From Selaginella moellendorffii (lineage: Eukaryota; Streptophyta; Lycopodiopsida; Selaginellales; Selaginellaceae), in contig NW_003314319.1 in assembly GCF_000143415.4 (NCBI RefSeq), positions 1,072,235-1,136,234 on the forward strand: DNA of 64,000 nt. Direction: 5' to 3'. The translations under genes were made by a program, and so were the position numbers. Under the pieces are notes generated by a model that was not told the DNA's origin, ran no database searches, and saw nothing but the letters and a program-made list of their open reading frames with translations. Within the stretch, counting starts at the first letter, position 1; every line of letters starts with the position of its first letter. This document shows, piece by piece, positions 29,601-39,855 of this stretch.

Positions 29601-32600
29601 TTCAATTTCTGGAGATCAACACAGTATTACTTTTTATTTTGATGTGGTCAAGGTGATTCACAGTACCTATTTACAAGTTTGATGCTATTTTAATGCCTCT
29701 CCTTGTCAAAGAATCTAAGATGCACTGGTTCTAGCATAAAAAGTATGGAAGTAGAAATGTCGCATACACTTTGGGATTGCTTGTTGATCCTCTCTCCCAC
29801 CTCTTATTGGTTATGGACAAGATCAGGCTTTTTTCACATTAAAGCCTTCCTTTCTTAATAATGTTATGAAAGATCAGTAGTCCAGTGGTGCCTTGGTTCG
29901 AGCTATGCAAAAGAATATTTGTGATAGTTACTCATTTTATGCCCTAGATAACAATTGAAAGTTCGTGGCATTTGGTGCGGTGACAACTGGGACGCTTCCA
30001 GATAGAACAGAAAGTGGTAGTTCTGCACCATCAAGCTCCTGCTGCTCTCACTAGCAATAATCAAGAGGTACGAGAGATTTAGTTCTCCTGTGGCAGATCA
30101 ATGCACCATGGAAGTCTGGCTAGTAAATATCCTTGATGCGTCTCAAGAATCGGGGTGATTTTTGGGTGCTAAAATCGGGAGGAGTATCAAGCTCGGGCAG
30201 GACGGCAGTCTCTCCGAGAAAAAGCGGGCTTGTTTGATTCCCCCAAACCCACCAGGCACATGGAGAACTTCGTCCACTTGAGCTGCCTGAGGATGGAATT
30301 GCCTGTTCGTGACAGGAATGGATGGTGAATGTGTGGCGTCGATGCTCCAAGCACAGCCCTGAACCTGGAAAGATCACACCGAAAGCTTACAAAGTCTACT
30401 TCTCTGGAAGTTCATACCTCTCAACCTTGGTCCCTGAAAACGTATCCCGCCGCCAGGGCGCCAAACACAAGGTCAGCGTCGAGAAAGCTACACTGCGAGG
30501 AGGAGGAGGAGCGACAGGAGGAGCGCCTGCGATCGATCATGTCTTGTCAATGGAATCAGACGAGACAAGAGAATCAGCTGCCAGGGCTGGAGCCGCCGCT
30601 GCGCCGATAGGCCAGGAAATGGATTATCACAGCCGCCGCAGTCTCCAGCTTGCCCACGTCAATCTGCGCAACTCCAGCGTCGCGATGCCAGAGCATCCGC
30701 ATTGATGATCGACGATGATTCAGTATTTGGTATTTACAAATATCGGGAAGAGAATCGAACCCGAAACGTTTGTTTTGGAAGACCGATGTCCTAAATGACT
30801 GGTCTAAGCTGTTTTTGTGAGCCGGCGAACCAGAATAATGGCTCCTTATTTAGCAAAATTTTTGCATAAAAGTCCTTGTTGAGTGGACCCTTCGGCATCG
30901 AACCCGGGTCTTCTACAACGGTTTACCTCTACACTTACCTGATAGCCATCATCTCGGCAACCGGGTTCCCGTATTAAAAAAATCATACCATGTACTTGAA
31001 CCATATGACAGGGGTCTTTGCGAAATCCATGGCGTTTTTGTTAGATCGCCCACCAGACGAGATTATCCCCCGCATTCGTGCTGCTCGGCGTTTCGTCCTT
31101 GGCAAAGCCCCCTCTTGGGTTGTGAATCGATCATCGTGGTAATGGATCGTCAAGAGTTATGGCCTGGGTTGCAATAGAAACTCGCAGAGCAATCTCCACA
31201 GCCACAGGAGCTTTGCGATCTTCTGCTGGTGTGAATCTCATCAGTCCCAAAACTCCACGTTTCGGCAATCCAACGAAACCTGTAGCGTGTGGCCATTCAA
31301 ACGAACATACCTCGGTATCATCCTCGCCTGCCTCGATGCCTGGAGAGTAACAGTCCCAGGAAGAACCATCATTTGCCCGAAACGAAATCACGATGGATCC
31401 CCTTGCATTCCCGCTGCCAGCCAAGTACCAGCTTGTGTAGAACTGAGCCCGAGCCGGAGACCAATCCACCGGGGCTGTCCAAGTGATGCCGAGATCAAGC
31501 TCGCTGTGTGTGCCAGCAAAAGAGAGCCTGAGGAGGACGCGAACACCCGACTTGGAGCAGGGCTGAGACTGAAAACACGACTGTCCGCGAAGTTGATGCC
31601 TGTTTCTTCGCTGAGATCTCCAGCCAAGTGCTTCGCCAAGCTCTCCTCCAGCTCCAGATAGACACTACTTGTAGTTGCAAGCGGGCTTGGCGGCGAGCTG
31701 CGCGATCGGATCGCCCACGCCCCAGCGCTCGTTGTTCCATCGCCCTTGCCATTTCTTTGATTCGAAACTTCCGGACCTGTTCCAAGCGATTCTTTCATCA
31801 TCGTTTCGGGATTTGAGGACTTACGAGCTGGAAGATCGACAAAAGAAAGGGCAAAAGGAGGATAGGGTTCGATTTTACCTCTCAAAAGCCTCGACCACTG
31901 AGAAACGTACTTGGAGTAAGAGTTCGCACCCTTGGAGGCATGGAGGGCAATGAGATCACTCTTCTGAAGGCCATGGGTGTTTGCACTGTGCTGGGAGATT
32001 CTCTCCAAGGGCAAGTAAATCTGTGCTTGAATTCTTTCTAGTAGTTGAGTTTATATGTATGGAAAGTGTGGGCTCATTGAGATGCATTTGATTGAGCGGG
32101 ATGAAACACGATGATCACTGTCTATGTGTCGCATGAGTGTGGTAAGCAAGCAATCCACCTCTATGCATACTTGTGTCTGGAAGGGTTCTTATTAGTTGAG
32201 CAATAGTCTTGAAGTGCAATTATGTTTTAGTGGAGTTTTGAGCCTTGGACGATTGTCATTTAGCACATATACTTGGCATGGAAAGTTGCAATATACATTT
32301 CTGATAGAGCAAATGCAGGCCTAAGATAAAAAAAGATCACCTTCTCATGGCTTTAGATGCTTGTTTTTCTCTTGAAGTTCTTTGAACTGATAATCACATT
32401 CATAAGTTGTAGTCGGTTATGGGTTGGATTTTTCTCTTTAAGTGGAAAATTTATGGAAAATGCAGGGATGCATACAATGTGTTTGCTATAAAATAAAGGT
32501 GATCATTTGAATTGTCATGGTTACTGGACATGCTCAATGTGAACATTATTTACAGCAAGGTGAAGGAAAAAAAAGAAATGAATTGCATAGTCTATGCAAA

Positions 32601-33500
32601 AATTTCATAATGAATTGATTCAAGTCTTTTAATCACAAAAGAGATCAGAACCTTTTGGTAAAATTAATAGTAGCCTGAAAAGATATTACTAAATAATAAG
32701 AAAATTTATTATAACTAGGAATGCCCTTAGTGAAGTTGGGAATTTTGCTTACCATTCTCATATATTTAAAACCAAAGAGCCCATTAGCAAGTTTACAATG
32801 CCCTAACACTAAATGCAATGTGATTTTAGCCCTCTTAACACACACATTTTTTCTGTTTTTGCAAAGTGATTCTATTTCTTTTTCTATATGGGGTAATTTA
32901 TCTTTTAGCTATTGGGCAGGAATATTGCACACTTTTGTGGCTTTGACATTTTAATATGTTAGGATGTATTATAAAGATTTATTAAATTTAGCATCAAATA
33001 GAACAAATAATAATTCTCATTGTACCACCCTCTAGAAACTAGGTAGTTGTAAGTAATCAAAGATAAAAAAATTACATTATATATTGAGAATTACATGACA
33101 AAGAATTACATCATATGTTGAGAATTACATGACAGAGAATTACACTACATGTTAAAATTGACATTTAGTAAATTTAATTTGCTTTTAATTAAGTTCAACA
33201 TAAATGGTAGGGTGTCAAAAGAGCAAAGCTCTTGGGAAAGTTATGGCTTTCAACTTCCATTAACGAGCATGAACTTATAAGGAAGTATAGTAAATTATAA
33301 ATAACTGAAAAGAACAAATTGAGAGACAATCTATAATTCAAATATAGAGGGAAATAACAAAAGTATACCTTTTTTCCAATTAGTTTGGGATACTTAGGGG
33401 GTTAAAACGTCTTAGGTTTGAGTATTGGGATATTTGGGGGTTAAGTCTTTTTACGTTTGAGTAATACTGGGCTGGGTGGCCTCTCAAAAAGTCTAAATTC
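29601..33500 (-). repeat. Module A, copy A2 (inverted)
   Basis: Inverted copy of module A containing, from right to left, L-family block (33130-33500), AT-rich part, unknown spliced fragment (31670-32014), PIG-T fragment, tRNA-like segments, unknown ORF (30322-30705) and aspartic-protease-like piece (30120-30320). Its predicted ORFs are identical to those of A3 wherever compared. It forms with A1 a pair of inverted repeats around module B. Confidence 0.85.
31133..31690 (-). pseudogene. PIG-T/Gpi16 gene fragment, copy 4 (in A2)
   Basis: Same internally deleted form as copy 2: FYTSWYLAGSGNARGSIVIS, SFEWPHATGF, LMRFTPAEDRKAPVAVEIA. Differs from copy 2 at SSWDC versus SSRDC, APVAV versus APAAV and ALRV versus AQRV, and agrees with copy 5 at all three. 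Confidence 0.85.
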
Positions 33501-33914
33501 AAGAAATGGTATATTTCTCACTCATCTATATAGCATGATTTTAAATTTAGTTCTCTTAAATATATTGAGCATAACAATTTTAGATCTGATTCTCTTAAAT
33601 ACATTGACCATGACACAATTGAGAAATGAGACTATGGTTATTTCCTCCTACTACATTAGCACAAAATTGTTTTTCTTTTTATAAAGCTTTGTGATTTTTC
33701 TTCAATTTATCAATACTCTAGATTTTAGATGTGATTCTGAACACTTCACCAAACTACCCCACTTGTCGGTTTGTATTCACTCTAGCCTTAGACTTTCTAG
33801 GGGTCTAACTCCCACACTCTCCCTACTATACTTTTGGAACCCCTTGCAGCCCCCTCCCCCCCCCCCCTCCTCCTGTGGGACAATTGCTTTGGGCTTTCAC
33901 CCAACAGCTTGTAT

Positions 33915-34085
33915 TAGTATTCGGATTCGAACTCGGATTTGAACTTGGACTCAAACTTGGACTCGAACTCGGTCTCGGTCTTAGACTCAGACTTGGACTC
34001 GGTCTCAATCTTAGTTCCATCTCAGACTCCATCTCAGACTCCATCTTAGGTCTATTTTGGACTCTATCTTGGACTCTGTGTCGGG
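33915..34085. repeat. Hexamer minisatellite, spacer copy
   Basis: GGACTCGAACTCGGTCTCGG-type 6-bp repeats, preceded by a poly-C run (33855-33868) as in the R/hexamer junction of the arms. More diverged than the two arm arrays. Confidence 0.8.
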
Positions 34086-34329
34086 TCCTTTATATGTCAT
34101 GTGTTAGTCCTCTTTTGTCCCTTTTCTAGAGACTCACTTACTGCTTGCTTCGTGCTTGTTCCTTGAGCCCTTCGTTGGGAGTTCTACTCCTGCTCTCAAC
34201 TTCTCAAGTCGAAGCTTTTAGTCCAAACATGTTATGCTTGTTTGGCTTTTATTTCGGCCACTACCATGTGGCAACCTTTCGGCTCCACTTTGGGGCCTAA
34301 GGATTTTATGTCTAACACAACTCCACTTT

Positions 34330-35190
34330 AACTTGTTTTGTCATGTTTAAATGTAGGCTTGGGCAGTTTGTTGTTCAAAAGTAAACCCTTATCCATGATA
34401 TCGAGCAACTTCGATTTTTTAGGATGACATCCACCAACATTATGATGATGATCTTGCAATATTTGTTTGGCACTCACGCACTCGAAATGACGGTACAACT
34501 TGGTTCAACAACCCAATCAGTTTTATGCTCGTTGTGTGGTGCAAAGTATGTCTTTCCCTTTCATTTTAAAAGGGCTTCTTTTTATTGTTTTAGTTTTTAG
34601 CCTTTGGTGAAGATCAAGAAAGATGCTTACGAATTTGCATATCCGAACAAGATTTGGGAAGAGTTCCCAGCTAAGTTCATACAAATTGAGCACAAAATTC
34701 AGCATGCAAAGTCTTCGAAGTTGAAGAAACTAGTATGCATTGCAAACAATCGTAGGCCGAAGGAGTGGTTAGAGACTATAGCTGAAATTTCTTCTTATAA
34801 ATGTAAGTTTCTTATCACACTTCATTTTTCTCAATTATGCATATGTTACTTTTGCAGTGAACAAAACTTTAGATGATATGATTTACAATATTGCAAAATT
34901 GAAACTTCCATATAAGCAATAGATAGAGACTCTAGAATTCCTTAATGTTTACTTGATGAATAGAGAAAAAGGACTACTAGAACTATTTGAGAACATGATG
35001 AGAATAATTGTCTACATCATGCAAATTATAAGTGAAGGTGAGAAGTTCTTGGCACTGCACATTAGTGACAATTTAGATGGCACATTCATGTCTTTTGACA
35101 CTTACATCAACACATCATTGGAAGGGATCAAAGAAGGGTGGTTGCCAAAGAAGTTTACAAGCACAACAACTTGTGATTGCTAACATGGTC
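34330..35190 (+). pseudogene. Unknown spliced gene X, spacer copy (best-preserved junctions)
   Basis: Introns 34546-34600 and 34803-34857, both 55 nt with GTATGT...TTTTAG and GTAAGT...TTGCAG. The middle exon reads PLVKIKKDAYEFAYPNKIWE, FPAKFIQIEHKIQHAKSSKL, KKLVCIANNRRPKEWLETIA. The third exon reads LNKTLDDMIYNIAKLKLPYK, a stop, then IETLEFLNVYLMNREKGLLE and LFENMMR. In both arm copies the first acceptor is TAA instead of TAG, so only this copy keeps both canonical splice sites. One in-frame stop makes it a probable pseudogene. Lys/Glu-rich helical sequence; family not recognised. Confidence 0.5.
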
Positions 35191-35279
35191 AGCCTTATTT
35201 CATGCGACGTGTAGCTTACAGGTATAATATGATTTCTGAAACTTTTTTTAAATATATATTGTTTACAAGTATCATTGAT

Positions 35280-35510
35280 ATAGAGGCATGTCATTTGAGG
35301 CACCAGTTTGCACTCGACTTGTTGCAAAGGGTGTAAGGAATGGAAGAATGTATCCAACAATGTTTGCGAGAGTTCCGAAGGCATGGAAGATAGAATGCCC
35401 TTGGGAGTTGGAACTCATAAGGAAGGAGACTTCTACACTAGATTATGAGGAAGTTTTATTTATAAGCCCTTTCCTTTTATATTTATACCCGATGGATCAT
35501 CTTTGAAGTT
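35280..35510 (+). other. Unassigned coding-like fragment
   Basis: 72 codons starting MSFEAPVCTRLVAKGVRNGR, with PTMFARVPKAWKIECPWELE. It may be a further exon of gene X. No counterpart was found in the arms. Confidence 0.25.
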
Positions 35511-35830
35511 GTTTTCTTTGGTTAATTACAATTCATTACACTTCTTTGCAAATCACGCCCTTGTAAATGGAAGTTGAGAGCCATAGGTCTCTTGAGAGCC
35601 TAGCTCTTTTGACACCTTACCTCTCGAGTTGAGCCAAACTAAACCTTCCAATGTCAATCACAATATATGGCATGATTTTTTAACTAATCAATAATGTTAG
35701 ATCCAAGAACTTTTGAATACTATGAACTCTTAAATTCAAACTTCCTAAGAGGTTATTTAACCTAATACTATTTAAACCCATAGATGTTTAATCACAAATA
35801 TCCCAAAACATTTTATAACAAGAGGTCTCC
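35460..35830 (+). mobile_element. Rearranged L-family fragments
   Basis: Order of blocks differs from 8390-8790: the TTTATATTTATACCC promoter-like part and ACACCTTACCTCTCGAG end come first, then CTTCCTAAGAGGTTATTTAA and ATATCCCAAAACATTTTATA. It ends in a gypsy protease-like AAGAGGTCTCCTATTATTCT piece. Confidence 0.5.
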
Positions 35831-35859
35831 TATTATTCTCTCTGTGTCAGTTGATACAA

Positions 35860-36830
35860 GGGGGGCTGTAGGGGTAGGGAGAGTGTGGGGGTTGGATCCC
35901 AATAGAGTCAGTTTGGCTAGGAAAGGCCAATTTGGCCTAGGAATGCCATACCCATCTGTTGGTTGATGGGATGACCACTGGGAAGTCTAAGGCTAGAGTG
36001 AATACGGACTGACAAGTGGGGTAGCTTGGTGAAGTGTTCAAGAGCCGACTCTAGTTCCCCCGGGAGATCGAATGGTCGATGCTCCCAGTCCAAGTGTGGG
36101 TGGCACTACCTACTTGGATACCTGGCGTGGCTCAACGGAACCTTGCTCTAAGCCCATGGCTAGAGCATCCAAAGGCGGAAGGCAAGGAGAGTACCCAGGA
36201 GGCTCATGTAGGGCCATGGTGTTCTGAAATGTTGTCCCAAAATCCCAGATTGTGGAAAGGAAGAGGAGTAGTCCTCTAGAGTGGCGACCAAGGATACGGT
36301 CACACCGTGAGGAAGTCCCAGTGAACAGTGGGATTTGGTGGTTGGGCCTATGGGCCTTAATCCAGTGGCAATATTGGCAAACATGGCCATAAATAGAAAG
36401 GGACTTGGTGGGGACCGGAAAAAAGATATTGGCGAAAGTTATTCCTCTTGTCTGTGGGCATCCTAAAGATGCTAAGGAGTGGATCTGGGATGATCACTCA
36501 TAGATGGATGGCTCAGTCTTTGAGAGATGGGACTGTGATGTGGGTGGTGTTAGACCACCGGTGTACCCAATGTAAATGGGTATGGCCTTAGCGTAACAAG
36601 TTGATATGTCGACGGTACTTTGGGGTGTCGATCATGGGATCAGACACATGAAGCACTTGGACACAGTGCAATGGTTGAGTAGCTTGGATGCCATTCTTGG
36701 AGCTAGCAAGTCCCTAAGTTCAAAATAGGACTTATGGAGGTTGTGAGTGAGACTCCTTCAAGTGGTCGGAGGTGTGATTAAGTGACTAAAGTAGAATTGA
36801 AAATTTAGTCGCTTACATCTACTTCGAATA
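35860..36830 (+). repeat. R-family repeat, spacer copy
   Basis: Full R sequence including the 36190-36360 segment missing from the arm copies (CCCAGGAGGCTCATGTAGGG, ACACCGTGAGGAAGTCCCAG). Continues into module A3 exactly as 7560-8030 continues into A1. Some of this looks like an rRNA- or LTR-like conserved block but was not identified. Confidence 0.6.
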
Positions 36831-38395
36831 TCAAATCATGCATTTTCATGGACAATCCATCTACTAGTTTTTTTCTTCTCAATTGGTTCTAAAACTATTA
36901 AGGCACTAATTTAATTAATATTTGAAGGAACAAAAACTAATGAAATGATGTTCCAAAATGACAAAGCAACAATGATCAGTGATAAAACCACCTGTTTCCT
37001 TCAAAGGAGTAGCTTGCACTACCCTAGCTTTTCAATTTTTATTTCTACAAATGTACCAAGTGTTAAATAATTATACTCCCACAATATACATATTATTGTT
37101 TGGAATCAACTCCCCTAAGTTGTTGTAGGCGAAAAGATTCCAAAATCAAAACTAGAACAATAAAAAGCTCATCAGATAAGATTGAGACTAAGTTTGAAAC
37201 TAAGTTTGAGATTTGAGATTGGGTTCGAGAATTTAGATTTTTTGAGAAGCCACCCAGCCCAGTATTACTCAAACATAAGGAGACTTAACCCCCAAATATC
37301 CCAATACTCAAACCTAAGACGTTTTAACCCCCTAAGTATCCCAAACTAATTGGAAAAAAGGGTGTACATTTGTTATTTCCCTCTATATTTGAACTATAGT
37401 TTGTCTCTCAATTTGTTCTTTTTAATTACTTATAATTTACTATACTTCCTTACAAGTTCATGCTCGTAAATGGAAGTTGAAAACCACAACTTTCCCAAGA
37501 GCTTTGCTCTTTTGACACCCTACTATTTATGTTGAACTTAATTAAAAGCAAATTAAATTTACTAAATGTCAATTATAACATGTAGTGTAATTCTCTGTCA
37601 TGTAATTCTCAACATATGATGTAATTCTCAATATATAATGTAATTTTGTTATCTTTGATTACTTACAACTACCTAGTTTCTAGAGGGTGGTACAATGAGA
37701 ATTATTATTTGTTCTATTTGATGCTAAATTTAATAAATATTTATAATACATCCTAACATATTAAAATGTCAAGTGTGCAATATTCCTGCCCAATAGTTAA
37801 AAGATAAATTAGCCCATATAGAAAAAGAAATAGAATCACTTTGCAAAAACAGAAAAAATGTGTGTGTTAAGAGGGCTAAAATCACATTGCATTTAGTGTT
37901 AGGGCATTGTAAACTTGCTAATGGGCTCTTTGGTTTTAAATATATGAGAATGGTAAGCAAAATTCCCAACTTCACTAAGGGCATTCCTAGTTATAATAAA
38001 TTTTCTTATTATTTAGTAATATCTTTTCAGGCTACTATCAATTTTACCAAAAGGTTCTGATCTCTTTTGTGATTAAAAGACTTGAATCAATTCATTATGA
38101 AATTTTTGCATAGACTATGCAATTCATTTCTTTTTTTTCCTTCACCTTGCTGTAAATAATGTTCACATTGAGCATGTCCAGTAACCATGACAATTCAAAT
38201 GATCACCTTTATTTTATAGCAAACACATTGTATGCATCCCTGCATTTTCCATAAATTTTCCACTTAAAGAGAAAAATCCAACCCATAACCGACTACAACT
38301 TATGAATGTGATTATCAGTTCAAAGAACTTCAAGAGAAAAACAAGCATCTAAAGCCATGAGAAGGTGATCTTTTTTTATCTTAGGCCTGCATTTT

Positions 38396-38644
38396 TGTTA
38401 TGATCCGGCGCAAAAAGACAAAGATCTAGTTGCCCTAGACTATGCTACGCCACCTCTTGAGGTTCCTCACCACCCAACCACCCCCGAGCTACCTCAAAAG
38501 CTCCACTGCGCCACCGCTCCACTGCGCCACCGCTCCACTGTGAGCCCTAGGGTAGGTTAAGTCCCTTACCCTAACATGCCTTAATATACCCTTGAGCCTC
38601 CCTTTGACCGATGTTGACCACGTAGTCAAAGCTGGCGCCTAACA
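38396..38644 (-). repeat. 3' LTR of the gypsy element
   Basis: Minus-strand TGTTAGGCGCC ... GGATCATAACA, bounded by the ATTTT duplication on the left and a G-rich polypurine tract on the right. Contains a tandem CTCCACTGCGCCACCG repeat at 38501-38540. Unlike the 104-bp LTR at the other end. Confidence 0.75.
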
Positions 38645-38718
38645 ATTCTTCCCCCCCAACAAAGTCCTTGTCCCAAGGACGAGTTGTACTGGTGATCACC
38701 CTTTCTGGGGAATCCTGC

Positions 38719-39721
38719 TCAAGCTCCTGGTCCATCTTCCACAGCTGTATACATCAAGGAGGCATTGGGCCCGTCACTCCGAGATAGTACACCTTTCAAT
38801 TGGCTGACATAAAATACCGGATGAATTTTCACCCCAACTGGCAGCCGCACCCAATAAGCCGCTTTACCAATGCGCTCCAACACTTCATATGGACCAGCAT
38901 ATCGATGGGAGAGTTTATCACTCTTCCCTATCCGTAAAGGCACCAAGGTGTTCCGCCGCTCACTTGACGGAAAGATCACTCGCACGAAGACGAGATCACC
39001 CACCTTATATTCCCAGAATTGGCGATGCTCATTAGCAAACTTCTCCGCTCTATCCTTGCAAATTCCATTTGCACACCACCAGAATCTCATCAAGTTCTGT
39101 GGCCAGATCAGTTGCCTCGGAATCAAGCTTATCTTGAACGTCCTTACTCAAATGCAATCCCAACTCCACCGCTGTTCGAGGATGCCTTCCAAACATCGCA
39201 AAGTAAGGACTTAGCTTGGTTCCACTGTGTTGGCTATTGTTGTAAGCAAATTGCACCAACGGAAGATATAGATCCCACTGTCCTTGCCTTTGACCAATGC
39301 TACAACGTAGCATATCCTCCACCACCTGATTCACACGCTCAGTTTGCCCATCCGTCTGAGGATGATCTCCACTCGAGAGTTTCAAAGTCACTTGCATAGC
39401 CTTTGCAAAGCTTTTCCAAAATCCACTGGTGAACTTTGAATCTCGATCACTAATGATGTCCTCTGGCAAACCAAAATCAGGAAAAACCTTCTCCAAGTAA
39501 ACCGCAGCCAAGTCTAAGGCAGTGACAGTCTTCCGAAGAGCCAACAACCGCACATACTTCGTCAACCGATCTACTATGACCCATACTTGCTCCTTTTGCC
39601 TCTGTGTTCGTGGCAAACAAGTGATGAAGTCCATAGAGATACTACACCAACGGCTCTGAGGAATAGGTAAAGGTTGCAAAAGTCCCCCCGACTTCTCCCG
39701 TGGCACCTTAACCCGCTGACA
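38719..39721 (-). pseudogene. Gypsy integrase core and C-terminal domain
   Basis: From 39706: SRWCSISMDFITCLPRTQRQ (first Asp), DIISDRDSKFTSGFWKSFAK (second Asp), GDHPQTDGQTERVNQVVEDM (Glu), so the DDE residues are present. A frame change near 39060 separates this from DRAEKFANEHRQFWEYKVGD, SHRYAGPYEVLERIGKAAYW and HPVFYVSQLKG, the C-terminal tail common to gypsy integrases. The zinc-binding part is lost in the assembly gap. Confidence 0.85.
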
Positions 39722-39821
39722 NNNNNNNNNNNNNNNNNNNNNNNNNNNNNNNNNNNNNNNNNNNNNNNNNNNNNNNNNNNNNNNNNNNNNNNNNNNNNNN
39801 NNNNNNNNNNNNNNNNNNNNN
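39722..39821. other. Assembly gap, exactly 100 N
   Basis: One hundred consecutive N, the conventional placeholder for unknown length. It falls inside the integrase zinc-finger/core junction, so the two halves of the gypsy element come from different contigs. Confidence 0.99.
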
Positions 39822-39855
39822 CATATTCCTCCAATAAAAGTTGCGCTTAATCAAC

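Larger units (their letters stand above)
12213..33500 (+). repeat. Left arm of the giant imperfect palindrome
   Basis: Every feature in this arm has a mirror in 37231-63680. Pairs of coordinates sum to 75,891-75,892 from 12 to 25.9 kb, to 75,802 from 27 to 31 kb, and to about 70,705 inside the right arm's 5.09-kb insertion. The step of 90 equals one extra 96-bp minisatellite unit on the right minus 6 bp extra in the proline-codon run on the left. The inner boundary falls at about 33500/37231 inside an L-family repeat. Confidence 0.93.
33501..37230. other. Spacer between the palindrome arms
   Basis: Non-mirrored centre of about 3.7 kb. It contains third, more diverged copies of module B material in plus orientation: hexamer array (33915-34085), gene X (34330-35190), an L-family rearrangement (35460-35830) and an R-family repeat (35860-36830). 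It begins abruptly inside an L-family repeat at 33500. Confidence 0.8.
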
